Position numbers and translations under genes: made by a program
Source of the DNA: Oxyruncus cristatus
Lineage: Eukaryota; Chordata; Aves; Passeriformes; Cotingidae
NCBI GenBank assembly: GCA_013399855.1
Contig: VXAY01002474.1
Span: forward strand, 135,046-199,045
Length of the DNA: 64,000 nt
Direction: 5' to 3'
Shown: positions 23,965 to 36,700 of the stretch, one piece after another
How the letters are laid out: every line of letters begins with the position of its first letter
Position numbering within the stretch: position 1 is the stretch's first letter
The notes under the pieces: generated by a model
Told to the model about the DNA's origin: nothing
The model's database searches: none
Seen by the model: only the letters and a program-made list of their open reading frames with translations

Positions 23965-26900
23965 TAAAGTTCATGCTTAGCATTACTAAGACAGTTTTGT
24001 AGAATCATCTAAGGTGTGCATCAAAACATAAGTCTGTATTGTAAATTGCAGTAAATTGCATTCAATCATGATTAAACTTGATTCATTCTCAGCTTATTTT
24101 TACTAGAAAGGATTTCACTACTGATTTAATGGACGTATCTTTGGCAATTGTTTGTAGATATGGGTGTAGAAATCCACTGAAACTTTTTCTCAGAGTAGTA
24201 ATACTGAGAAAGAAAATGGAGAAAGAGTAGAAAACTCTATACCTTTAAAAAGGATGTGAGGGAGCAAAGTGGTGTAAAAGTGAGAGAAAAGTGGAAGAAA
24301 AGTGCCAATATTGAAAGGAAATACTGAAGGTATTAAAGAATGCATACTTTAGAATTTGTGTGGATTTTATTCTTTTGGTGTGAAGTAGTTTAATGCAACA
24401 GAATCTGGTAGCAGCTCTTCTATCTTTTTGGTTCATGGGATTAAGAAGAAGGGGAACGTGAAAAAAAAGAGTAGTGCAGTCCTGCAAGATGACCAGCTAT
24501 ACCTGGTAGGATGTTGCAGTACTTAGTGTCTGGGTGCAAAGTTCTTGGAGTTTCCTAGAATGGAATTTACCATAGTAAGCCAAAATAAGAATGTAGCCAC
24601 TAGCTCAGCAGAAGGCATACTTAATGATTACAGGTCTTTGTTTTGCTCTTTGAAGACTTCTGTTTTGGGATATCCCAAATATGTTATTGGTGACTTTTAT
24701 AAAAGGGAAATAATAGAACATGTTATTTCTTTTTATAAGATTGTACAAAAGTTTCATGTTAAGTCAGTGTAAGTTTCAGTTAAGTCACTGTTTGTTTTTC
24801 ACCAAGCTCTCGACTCACATAGTTCTGTGATTCCTGAGATACCTTAGAGCCACGGAGGATGTTGGCATTCAGATATATAGGAAGTTATTCTTAGATAGTT
24901 TTTTGGTAGAAGCTCTTTTCACAAGACTTTTCCTTTGAAGGCTTTGTGCCCTCATGGATTTAGCTGGTATGTGCTATGCCATTCTGCTGGATGTCACCAT
25001 TCCTACAGTGAAGTGAAAACTGTACCTATGTTTCAGGTACTGTGTATCAGTCTTTCATGTTAATGTAAGCTGTCAAGTAAAGGTATATTTTGTGCTCGTA
25101 ATGTCAACAGACAGTTGCAGTGGCTGAGCTGAGAGGGATTTGATCCTTACAGGAGGAGAGGCGATTGGAAAAGTGAAGGCAGAAGACAGTTAAGTGGGAA
25201 CTTATAGCATAGTAGAAGAGTGAGCACATCGTATCAGGCTTAGTGTCCATCCAGGCAATTGCCCAATGTCTGACAGTGCTGATGAAAAGGCATCTCGTAT
25301 AGTTACTACATAATGGTGCTACTGCTTTCAGCCTCAAACAGCTTACTGCTCAAGGACTTCCTAAACTTGAGGCAGTATTATTTATCCAACAGCCCTCTGA
25401 CTGAGACTGACTTTTCTGCAACCTTTTTGCTCTCTGAACCTACGTAAATTCTTGGAAGTCTGTAGCATACAGTGAGTCAGGCTCAGAAACCTCTCTGTCT
25501 CAGCTTTTTTTTTTTTTTTTTTTCACCTTGGAAGAGACATGAACTCATTTGCATTTTTCCTGCTACTTCTGACTGTATGGACCTGTGTCATATATCCTCT
25601 CTCTTAGTCATCCACCACCAGGATGAAGAATCCTTTGGGAGTTCAAACAGCTAAGAAGTGCTGATGTCACAGCTTGTTCTCATTGATTTGATTTGGAGCT
25701 CTTAATTATTTTTTTTAAGGCAAGCTCATTTACCTTGCCTCATACAAATGCAAGACAACTTCAAAGAATGTGGGTGTGCAGCTGCAACAGTTCAGCTTTT
25801 CAAGCAGCATTGTTTTGTTTGTGATTGATGCACAGTTAAAAACAGTCCTTCAAGTAAGCAAAATAAGGGATGACATATCACTTACTGAAGCTTGAGTTGG
25901 ATGGAAAAAAAACCTACAAGAACTTAACAGCGTTGCCTAAGGAGAAAGAAATGCACATGCTGATATAGAAGAGAGCGTATTATGCTACTTGTTATTGTTT
26001 TAAATATAACTTAAACATGACAATTCTCTGATTATTGAGTGGTTCTGTCAGTACACTCAGGAATATTTTTGCTTTTATCTCTTGACCAAAGCTAAACATG
26101 GCATCTAACTCTTTTTCCCATTACCTGTTGTATTCTGTACTGTTATATATGATTATAATATTAATTCTTAAAATCTATTTATGAGAACTTTTCTAATTTG
26201 AGAATAAGTAAATAGATATCTAATCTTACTTTCCTCCTCTTTGGAGGACAATTGTAGGCCTAAACTCTATTTCATCAGTGATTCAAGGTAGTTCCAGAAC
26301 TGGACTTCACCTGTCTGAAGTGCATTACCATCACACAGAGAACTTTCTGCAGTGAAGTCCTAAGCTGTGGCTGTTTGGATGGGATTTGTGTTTTTCTAGA
26401 GACTGCAGATAGCTGTAGATACCACTTCTTATTGGTAATATGAGAAGTAGTTAAAGTTTTTTGCTGTTTTGCTTTTTTTTTCCCACCATCATATTCAGGT
26501 TCTCTAAGGTGAATGCAGCAAATCCATCACTTTTGCATGAAGCTGTTGACTTAAATGGAGCTATTTATTTACTTAAAAATAGACTTATACTCAGATGCAT
26601 CACTGAGCTGGGGAGAACAAAGTGTTTTCTGAACTAGCTGTCCAATGTCCCTGTGAGGCTAGTGACCACTTTTTTTTCTCATATTACAGCCTTGGGGCTG
26701 AAATAAGCTGTGACTCATGCAGCAAGCTAATAGCAGATGGGTGATTAAAATGCAAGTTTCCACTCTTCTTCTCGTAGACAAATTATTAAATCTTTCATTC
26801 CTTAAAATATGAAACAGTAAAAATTGTTCCATTCGTGTTACTTATTTCAGCCTATGTGCCATATTTCCTAGTGTGCTCTCTTGCATCTGCTGTATTTAAG

Positions 26901-27757
26901 TCGTCAGTTGATTCACTTGTATGCAAAGAAAAATGTGATTTCTGCATGGTTTCCTCCAGCAGAACATGCTCTTGTTTTAACAGTGAATGAAAACCAGAAT
27001 AGAGCTCTCCAATTTATAAGTAATTTATAGAGGTTAACTGTATCAAAAAGAAATATAGGGAGAAAAGTAGTATTCACTCTGTCAGGTACCATTTTAGATA
27101 CACTGACCACAGTTTGCTGTGGCTTCTCAGTTATGTTTCTTTGTTTTAGTGGGCAAGATCTGAAAATACTACAGTTGTATTGGAGCAGACTGAAAATAGC
27201 AGTGCCTTCTGGTCAGTTAAGAATTCTTGAAAGCTTACAGGATAATGTTTGGAAAAGAAACATGTCCCTACAGTTTCTGCAGTAAGACACATCTCTGTGG
27301 AAGTACAAAAATCCCTAAGTTTTGTCCATGAACTTTCTGCAAAATTAGATATTTCATCTGCTGCATCAAATGCTCTCCTGACAGTTGTGTAAGTGAAACC
27401 AAGCAAGCTCTACGGAGTCTATTCACACAAACTGTGGGTGAAGGACAAAAGCCCAGTTGTCATTGGAGTGGGGAACCATTTTTCTTGTACAAATACCCAT
27501 TTTGCGTCTGATCTTTCAGTCTTATCCTTAATGGTGATCTACCAAACACCTTCACGAGAGTGAAGTAATGAAATTCAGGGCTGTCCTGTATGCTGTAAGC
27601 CATGAATCTGAAAGTGGGTTTGCTTGACATGCTGTAATTTTATACTTGTCTCCATAGATATACTCCAGAGGCTACAAATTACCTGTCTACTTCCCTTGGG
27701 AAGCAGTCATCTCACCATCCTCTCCCCCTCACCTCATCCTCCTTTCTAATCCATAGC

Positions 27758-27813
27758 TAGTAGCTTAATTGTTTTGTATATCACCTAGTAGCTTAATTGT
27801 TTTGTATATCACC
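27758..27813. repeat. Perfect 28-bp tandem duplication
   Basis: Two exact, adjacent 28-base copies at 27758-27785 and 27786-27813, each starting TAGTAGCTTAATTG. Lack of divergence suggests a recent duplication, or a polymorphic or assembly-derived one. Confidence 0.95.
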
Positions 27814-28505
27814 TAAACATACATAGTTCAGCTTTCCCTGTGAATTTGAAATTTGCTTCTGTCCTGGAGAGAGACTAGTGTGCTCAAAGATTTCATTAGA
27901 CCAGCTGATGAAGATTACTTCTATCTCTAGATGTTGTCTTATAGTGTAAATATAATTCATGCTTTCACTTCTGTCTCTTGATATGTGGTATCAAAGTGAT
28001 TCTGTGATTCTGTACTTTGAAAGATTTGTTTTAGGAAGCATGGTCCTTGACTCAAATGCTTGCGTATCATGCAGTTTTGCATGTTTTCTGTGTGCCAAAA
28101 AATCCACTAGAAAATAGTGGTGGCATGCGGCAAACGGCATGTATGCCTAGAAGATGTAAATATTTACACTTGTTTTTAAAGTCGACTGGGATTTTTGAGG
28201 CTGTTATAAAAGTTCATGTGATTTCCAATGGTTACTTAACTGTATTAGTGTGTTTTACTGTGCACATATTCTTTCCAGCTTCTGTATACAGGTGGAAAAA
28301 TGGGTTCCTGCAAACATTGCTGTCTGTGGTCACAGTGAATAGGTAGATGTAGTTTCAGAATGAGGAAGTAGAAGAAAATGTGGAACTAGATAGGGAAATG
28401 TGGAAGCATGTGGGTACCCTGTGTATCTATAGGGGACTATTCTTAATCGTGAGGTTGAGATTTGTTGAACTGGAGAGTTCCAGGGCACTTGAAGCATTGA
28501 ACTAG

Positions 28506-29028
28506 TATCATAGAATCAGACGGGTTGGAAAGGACCTCTGAGATCATCAAGTCCAACCCTTGATCCAACACCACTGCGGTTACTAGACTATGGCACTAAG
28601 TGCCACATCCAGCCTCATCTTGAAAACCTTCAGGGATGGAGAATCCACCACTTCCCTGGACAGCCCATTCCAATGGCTGATCACTCTCTCTATAAAGAAT
28701 TTCTTTCTGATATCTAACCTAAACCTCCCCTGGCCATGCCCTCTTGTCTTACTGCTGGTTGTCTGGGAGAAGAGACCAACCCCCACCTGGCTACAACCTC
28801 CTTTCAGGGAGTTGTAGGGAGTGATGAGGTCTCCCCTGAGCCTTCTCTTCTCCAGGCTAAACAACCCCAGCTCCTTCAGCCTCTCCTTGTAGGGCTTGTG
28901 TTCCAGTCCCTTCCCCAGCCTGGTTGCTCTTCTCTGGACCTGCTCCAGCCCCTCAATATCCTTCCTGAACTGAGGGGCCCAGAACTGGACACAATACTCC
29001 AGGTAGCTGACCAGCTTGAGGGCTTGTA
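28506..29028 (-). mobile_element. CR1 LINE, relatively young 5'-truncated copy (reverse)
   Basis: Read on the minus strand it encodes the C-terminal CR1 ORF2 region in one open frame of about 150 codons (28583-29044), including [20 protein letters not shown], then [17 protein letters not shown] and [17 protein letters not shown] sequence. The 3' end is at the low-coordinate side, beginning ATCATAGAATCAG at about 28508. It is the same subfamily as the copy at 7936-8560, in opposite orientation. It is truncated and inactive; the open frame is a LINE remnant, not a host gene. Confidence 0.95.
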
Positions 29029-29223
29029 AAGATGTGCATGTCATACTTTAGGGGTTTGCTTTATATCACTTTCTGTTCAGTAATTGTACCTACTCAGAAC
29101 CTTTTTAATACTGAATTCTTGTCCCTTTTCTTCGGTCTCTCACTGCACTTTGATTTCATACCAGACAAGTTCCTCTACCAGGAAAGCAGGAGTAACCATT
29201 GTGGTGCTGTGTTGCGTGGTGGA

Positions 29224-29270
29224 TTTTTTTTTTTTTTAATTATTATTTTGTGTGTGTGTGTGTGTGTGTT
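29224..29270. repeat. Poly-T tract followed by (GT)n microsatellite
   Basis: About 14 T at 29224-29237 and, after a short AT segment, about ten GT units to 29269. Confidence 0.95.
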
Positions 29271-30767
29271 GTTTTCCTCCACCCTTCCTCAGCCTTTTCC
29301 TTAATGGAATACTCTGAATTTAGACATTGTGGTAATAGGTCAGCACTACAGCTGGTGGTGTTTGGTAGCTCAGATCAACACAAATGTGTGATTTCTTCGG
29401 ATTTTTCTTTTGTTTTATTTTTAAGATGTATGATTCTTAAAACATACTTTAAGTGAAACATTAATTTCTTTGCACTTCATGGAAGTAAACATACTTTCTT
29501 GACAAAGTTTTCAGAAGGTGCAGGGGTGTAGGAGTTTTTTAGCATGTTTGGCAGGTTTTATTTGACAGCAGAGAAGTGTGAAATATCTTGGAATATTTCT
29601 CACATTTTGGGTGGTGTCAGGTGATGCTTTGAGTTATCTGGTGAAAGAATCAGATTCTCTTCCAGGAAACCAGCCCCAAAATGAGTAATGGATAAGCATG
29701 GCACTTGCTTCTCAGCAACAGTCACGTGTCAGGAGGTTCAGGTGTACAACCCTTGGTTGTACAGTGCATATGTTTCTAGTTTCTGGCAGTGTGGAGCAAC
29801 GTGGGCTTTTGTAAGTGTGGTAATGGCACAAGTTAAAAGTGCTGAAGAAATTCTTGAGGAGACTGGAGATGTTGCAACCTGTTCAGCCGCTCATTGCTGT
29901 CTGCCTGCTGGGGTTTGCTGCCCATACAGCTGAGATGCTCCGTAGGCAGATCCAGACTTGCAGGCATTCACTGTTTTCACTTAGATGCTGTGCAAAATAA
30001 AATTTTAAGAATTTTTATTTTAGGTGGTTTAAGCTAAGTTGGCTGATGTGATCAGTATGAGAAGTAACTTGCTTATGTTGTAAGAAGGGGTGCATGAGCA
30101 AAAATCTGGATTGTGTGGAGTAGCACTACTCTTGCAAAAGAGTGATATGCAAGTAGTGCAGTCATCCAGCAGATGGGTGGTGAGGAGTACATCTTGGGCT
30201 GAAGCATCTGAGATATTCCAGCTGAGTCTGTGCGTAGTAAGCTTCCCTGGTACTGATGAACTGGAAGCACATGTTTAAGTGGGGCCCTGACTAAAAGCTG
30301 TGTTGAATAATGGATTTAAAATCTTGCATGATACCCTGTTGAAGGCTGAAGTGCGAGAAGTTTGGGAATACTGAGACAACGGTGTGCCTAAATGGCACGA
30401 CAAATAACATACTTGTACAGATTGAGCTCTGTATAACTCTTAGGTAATTGGTTGTATATGGTGTAAGAACTTGGCTGTTATTGAAAACACTTTAAAGAGT
30501 GCTGCAAAGTAAAATAATGCATCATTCTCTATACTACAGTACAGTTGTAAAATTGGGTGGTGTTCTTGTCTGAGATTGTACCATCAGGAAGAGATGCCCA
30601 GATGATGAGCTACTTTAGGAGACCACGGCATAGGCATAGGTCAAAGGGAAACATGGAAAAACTCAGGTGCATGGGAACTTGGAAGGAAACGTGATATTTA
30701 GGTAGTTCAACGGTTTGTGTTTTTTGTCTTGTGTTTTACTCTGTAAATGTATTTACAAAGAAAAAAT

Positions 30768-30800
30768 TGTATTTGTGCTGTATTTGTGCTGTATTTGTGA
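30768..30800. repeat. 11-bp unit repeated three times
   Basis: TGTATTTGTGC at 30768-30778 and 30779-30789, then TGTATTTGTGA at 30790-30800. Confidence 0.9.
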
Positions 30801-33430
30801 CATACAGACTGTATTCATGCAACCAAATAATCGCATTCTCTAGGGCATACGTGGCCATGCAGCCAATTACAATGGTAATAGCACCATTTTTGTGGTGCTA
30901 TTTGAAGGCTTCCACAGAGTGGAAATAAACAAGCCAGTAATTTGAATCAGATTATCAATTTGTCATTTAAAAAAGTTAGTAGCTGCTCTACGGGATAGAA
31001 GAGATCCTTTTCCAGCTACAGAATTTCAAATAACTCATGAAGTGGGAAGTAAGTGTTGCAATGGTCAGTCCTGTTTTAATCAAAAACTATATGGTAAGTC
31101 TCTAGAATGTGCTAAGTATCTCCTTGTGGCTTTGTTTCATTATTTTTATTTTGAAATGGGCAAGAAAGCAATTCTACAGTCTCTTTTCCACCTGTCTTTG
31201 GGGTGATCTTTGTGTTTGCACTTGAGTGGGATAGTTGGAAAACTTTTAGGGTTTCCAAAATGAGATTTGCAAACAAAGCAGAATGCTTTGTACAAAACAA
31301 AAGATGCTTGAAATATCACACAAGTGTTTTCAATGTCTGTTGTAATGAATGATTTCTTTTTTTTTTCTTTAGAGGTCTGGCAGTATTTTGAGACCTTGAT
31401 AGGCAAAATTGTGGTAAAATTATTTTGTAAAACTAATAGCCAATCTGGATTTAGATGATATAGTTTGTTAACAAACTCGTTAACTCTTTGTGTCATGCTG
31501 TAATGAACCCAGTAGTCATTTTTGTTGGTGTCAGAGATAAATGCCGTAACTGAAAACTTTTTAAGTTTAAGGAGTTAGGGTTTCAAATTATAAAATAAAA
31601 TAAATCTTCTTGCTGGATCAGATTTCTTCAAACTTTTAATCAACTAGTTAGTCCAGTATTTGTTTCAACTAGACTGTCTTTGAATGAGTTGAAAACTCCT
31701 TCTCTGCTTTGCTTTTAACACCACTTCTAAAAATAGAAATGATTGAATTTTCACTGCTGAGAGATGACAAGTTGAGTGTAAAAGCACATGTGGTGAAAGC
31801 AAACTGTTCCACTGCTCATAACACATTGGGCAGTTAGGTCTGGGAAGAGAAGATTATGTTGGGGAAATAGTTTCTCAAAGAACAGAAGGGAGAATGGTGA
31901 AAATCAATTTACTGTAACGAGCAGGTGTGAGAAACACTGCTGGAGGACTTAGAATAATTTTTGCACTCTAGGATAGCTACTGCAGTTAATTTTTCAGTGC
32001 CTTGTCATTGTGTATACATCTGGAGATGCATTGTCTTCCATAAAAGGGTAATCCAGCCTGCTCAATAGTAACAACTCTTTTGCCTTGAAACAGTGAAGTA
32101 TCAGATTTTGCACCATGAGAGACAAAAGGCTCCTTTGCTTCTTCCCAGGATAAGATTACAGTTGTCACATTTCTCCTTCATCAGCGTGCCTGACACTTCA
32201 GAGTAACTCTTTGTTAATGGAAGAGAAAGAGGATCTTTATGGTCTTCCATTATTAGCAGTTTTTTATTTTCCTGATTCATATTGCTATTCAATACACATG
32301 ACTTATGCCTAAATCCCCTTCAAGATTTAGTTCAAAAAGTTACATTTCAGTTAACTGAAACTTGAGCAGTCTTCTCAAAAAGTTCTATCCATAGGAAATG
32401 TTAATAGTAATGAGGGAAAAAAAAAATCATGCCAGCTTTGTGAGTGCTTTGTACAACACCGTTGACTGGAAACCCTGAGAAAACAGTCAAATGCAGGTTT
32501 GTGTCTCTTAAAGCAGAAGAGCGTGGTGGGTTAGAACTAGTGGTGAGGATGGGCCAGACAGTGATGGCATTGGTAATCTTTCCCCTTTGAGTGCTTCAGA
32601 AGAAAGATGGAAGCAGTACTAGCAACTGAAACAAAAGCAGGGCTCGCTTCTGGGTGATAGATACGTTGATATGGACCAGTCATGTTGCTTCCAGGCTTTG
32701 CGTCCAAACTCAAGCATCTCAGCAGTGAGGAAAACCACCAGGTTTGCTGAATGAGATGCACATGGCTCTCTTATAGGACCGTTCCTGAGGCACCTTTACT
32801 AGCAATTGAATCCTCCTATAAGTAAACTAAGAGTTTGTGGGCCCTGTATGCCTCAGCTCATTAAGAACGTTGACTAAACAGCATGAATAGATGCAAAATA
32901 GTATTTGGTATTTTATATATTTAAATGCATTTTACTGCTTCCAGTGTGGAAGAAAGGCTTATCTCTTTCAGCTTGTTTTTATGAAGGAAAACAGTGAGGA
33001 ATTTGTTCAGCTCCTGTGCACAGAAGAAATACATTTAGGCATTCTTTGCATAACTGTGGGGAAGCAGGGGTTGCTAGCGTTCTCATTGTTCAGCTTATTT
33101 CTTAATCGCAGAATACCAGTTAACTGTGAAAACAGTCTGTGAAAAATACCTACTGGAACTATGACGAAATAGTCTGTGCTGTACTGGGTTCCCACACCAG
33201 ATGCTTTTGAGCTTAATTTTGTTGAAGACACATATACTATTGTTCCATGCTGTTACACCATGTCAAGTGCCCAGTAGCAACTGAGTGACTGATAATTCAT
33301 AAATAACCGCAGCTTCAGTGGCTGTTCTTCTTAAGAAATGTGGCTTCAAGTTGCCTGTCATTGTTATTTCTTTTTTTCTTTTATGTATTTTGATCTGTGT
33401 TCTGAAAGCCTGTCTCTTATCTTTTCCCTG

Positions 33431-33452
33431 TGTGTGTGTGTGCGTGTTCCAG
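33431..33452 (+). promoter_or_regulatory. CEMIP2: UG-repeat 3' splice site of the first coding exon
   Basis: The polypyrimidine tract before the acceptor is TTTTCCC followed by (TG)6, CGTGTTCC and AG. UG-repeat RNA is a known binding target of TDP-43 and CELF proteins, and (UG)n next to an acceptor can weaken exon inclusion, as in CFTR exon 9. The tract is seen directly; the regulatory effect is inferred. Confidence 0.5.
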
Positions 33453-33464
33453 TAACTTTATAAC

Positions 33465-33789
33465 ATGCAAGACACTGATGCCAGGGGGAACTCCCCTGCA
33501 TTCCTCCGGCCTCAGAACGGGAGCAGTCACAGGTCTTCGGGGTACATCCCAGGGAGAATTGCCCCTCTCCGTCCCCCGCCGCCCTCGCAGAGCCATGCTG
33601 CAGCTGAATTTACCTCGGCCAGACAAGAAGCCCGGACAAGACTTCCGTCCATACCAGTGGAGCAGCACCGCCGACAGGCAGAAGCCAACAGGCATAAAAA
33701 TACTCTTATTTGCTTTGCCATTTCTAGCCTTTCACTTTTTGTTGCACTGGGGATTTTTTTGGGAATAGCTTCAAAATATGCTCCAGATG
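33465..33789 (+). CDS. CEMIP2: CEMIP2 coding exon 1 (cytoplasmic tail and membrane helix)
   Basis: The exon starts at 33453 after TTCCAG. An in-frame TAA occupies 33453-33455, four codons before the ATG, so the start cannot lie further upstream in this exon. The ATG has A at -3 and C at +4. Residues 1-108 include a Pro-rich stretch (LRPPPP near 35-40), an Arg/Lys-rich juxtamembrane part and a ~21-residue hydrophobic helix at 81-101, followed by KYAPD. The protein has an N-in, C-out topology without a cleavable signal. It ends in phase 1 before GTAAGT. It is GC-richer than the other exons. Confidence 0.96.
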
Positions 33790-36700
33790 GTAAGTTCTTT
33801 TGCAAACAAAATCATCCTAGAAGTTGTACTACCTGTGATCATAACTCAGTATTTCAGCATCAGGATTAGTGTTGAAAGTTAAGTGCAAAAATAGGACACT
33901 TAGTGCAATTTTAACATTGAAGGAGGCAGTGTTTGGGGCAAAGATCAGCTCCTTTTTGTGTTATCAGTGTCATTTTTATTATGCATGATTTGATTTACTT
34001 ACATGAAACAGTCATAGCAGTGAATAAAGATTACTGGTTGAGGGGAAAAAAGCATGAATGTTTTATAAGCATAATTATTTTTGTCTGCAGAAGCTGCCTT
34101 ATAGGTTCCTAAGTTGTAGGCAAAATGAAATCCTTATCTGTGTAAACAGTAACTAAAGAAGATAGTAAAAAAGCATTCAAGTAAAAACATTTAAAAATCT
34201 GGGAGAACCTATACCAACTCTACGTGTTTGCTTTGTTTATACACAAATTGGGCAGGGCCCTTTTTTGATCTGTTAGCCTTGGGGTTTTTTTTCATCTCGT
34301 TTTAGAAAACTGAGCAACTTTTGTGGAATTTGGAGAATCTGTGAGATGTGTTAGTGTCTGTAAAGCATGAAGAGGTGATGTGATTAACTGTTCATCACAA
34401 AGTGTACATCACTCTGGCCAGTTACTCTTGGGAGTTGCTGTGAGGAGCAGTTGCTAAGTGTTGGTAGTATAGTTTGGAGCATAGGTTGTTTTGGTTGAAT
34501 TTTTGGGGTATTTTTAAGGCAGAAGTCAGGTTTCTAAAAGCTAAACAGGATTTTGAATTGAAACTGTTGGCTACTGCAATAGCATACTTAGACTTCTCAG
34601 TAGCTTTTGGCATAGTAATCAATAAAATGCAAAGTCAGCGCAACACAGGTTGAACAAATCAAATAATCTGTTGAAGATTTCAGATGACAGTACAAAATGA
34701 ATGCACACATCCATCTGGACTGCTCTTGGTGGCAGCTTGCTGAGAAATCTTCTTGGGTAAAGTTACTGAGTTAATAATAATGAAGGAAAACGACAAAACC
34801 TTAGGGAGTAGTAAATGGAAGGTTATTCCTTTGTTGTGATCTGGATAACTGGTAATGGGTACATATGAAAGTACGTACTTCGGTTGCAGACACATTCACA
34901 GAAGATTGAAGGGTGCCTCGCCCAGTTGACTCTGTGAAGTACTTTGGGGTGAAGTCAGGCTCTTCTTAGTGGTGTTGAGCAGTAGGACAAAAGTTAATGG
35001 ACAGAAACTGGTGCACAGGACATTCAACCTTAATATGAGAATGAAATTCTCTGCTGTGTAGGTGACCATGCACTGAAACAGGTTGCCCAGAGAGGCTGTG
35101 GAGTCTCCCTCACCAGAGGTATTCAAGAACTGTCTGGCTGCAATCCTGTGCTGTGAGCTCTGGGATGGCCCCGTTTGAGCAGGGAGATTGGACCAGGTGA
35201 TCCACCGTGGGCCCTTCCGACCTTACCCATTTTGTGATACTGTGAAATCCTGACACAATAGAAACTCCTATAAGCACCAAGGAAGGTCTGGTTGACGTAT
35301 GGTTGTTGGAGCAACTTCCCAAAAGTTCTCCAACAGGTTGAAATGTTAATACGCTTAGCTCCAACACAGGCACATGCTGTACTACAGCAAATGACATCAG
35401 TTCCATTTAGATGTGTTCTTCCTCAGGGCTAATTGGAATGCATACTGTCAGTACTTACAATGGCTGTTTAAAAGGCAGTGGAGGGAACGTGGCACTTGGT
35501 AGTAATTGTGCATAAATCCTAAACCTCTGGCCTACCTTCCCTAAAGGGAAAATGATAGTCTGCATTTCTGTTCCTGCCTGTCAACTGGTTTCTTTTTTCC
35601 TCCTTGCTTTTATCATTCTGTCATCTCATTTTCTAAGGAGTTCTGAACACTAGAAATCAGAGCATTGGAAATGCTGGGCTTGTGCTGCAGAGTCAGGATG
35701 ACAAGCTGGGGAGGTTTTCAGTGAAAAGTTCTGCTTTGCCCTTGCAGCTTTTGGCTGGAGCTTGCCCAGGATAAACAGGATCCTCAGAAAATTTAGCTGC
35801 CCAACTGTGATAACTTATGCTGAGCATAATATAAGACTGATAACTTTTTCCCAGTGGCCTTTAAAACTCCAGACTTAGTGTCTAAGCAGGTAGAAAGTAA
35901 CTATTTTACTGTATCTTGAGAACTGTTTCCTGCCTGACTTTTCTCCTGCCAAGTTTCATATGCTGGCTCCATGGAAAGTTCTTTAGTTTATTTTTTGTCA
36001 GGGTGTTTTCTTGTGGGTGGGGTGGTGTATTTTTCCTCAGCAATTTGCAAAAATTTCACTTCCTCCCCCCCTGCTATTAGAAGCAACAGAACCTTAAGGG
36101 GAGTTGGCCCATTTTTACAGAAATGCCTGAAGCAGAGGCTTGACCTGAAAAGTTTTCAACATGAGTGGCTAAATTTGGCAAGGTCATCACTACCTACTGG
36201 TTTCTGATCGGTTCTGTTCTCATTTACCCTTACCTATAGAGGCAGTGACTGTCATCTTTAAGATGTAATCGGTAATTTTGAAGGTAACATATGGTGAAGT
36301 TCTAAATACTTGATGTTTCTGTGCAGCCCACTGCAATTGCTAAGGGAGCATTTCAAAATACTTTTGCTAAGCAAATCTGTTTGCCAAAAAGTTGATCCAC
36401 CATGCCCCAGAAACATGTTTGCATTCCAGGAGTGCCTGTTTCTGATTCTGATGACATTCTTGATGGATTCTAATGTACAATAGATACTAAAATTGTATTT
36501 TTTTTTTTAGTTATTGTGCTATACCTCTTCCTTCTGACTCAACAGAAAAATTTACAGTCGCTAGATCTGCTCCTGTGAGTCACATTAAGCAGAAGTCATT
36601 AGGTTGCTGACTCATGGTTTCCTCACATTGCCCTTTGCTACCAGCCAGGAAATAAGTGTTTCTTCACAGTGCTTGTGTGTGTAGTATCTGGGGAAAAGGG

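Larger units (their letters stand above)
21803..33452 (+). other. CEMIP2: Presumed intron 1 of CEMIP2 (~11.65 kb)
   Basis: No convincing gene lies inside. It contains a reverse CR1 (28506-29028), a poly-T plus GT microsatellite (29224-29270), a perfect 28-bp tandem duplication (27758-27813), an 11-bp triplicate (30768-30800) and a C2H2-finger-like minus-strand relic near 23770-23964. It ends in a TG-repeat polypyrimidine tract and TTCCAG at 33447-33452. The 3' boundary is firm; the 5' boundary depends on the inferred first exon. Confidence 0.5.

Noticed and set aside
28583..29044. 153-codon minus-strand open frame
   Set aside because: CR1 ORF2 remnant. The Met and first residues lie outside the LINE homology and the element is 5'-truncated.
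33430..33805. Alternative open frames overlapping coding exon 1 on both strands
   Set aside because: Shadow frames of the GC-rich CEMIP2 exon. The true frame has an in-frame upstream stop, the right start and the conserved protein.
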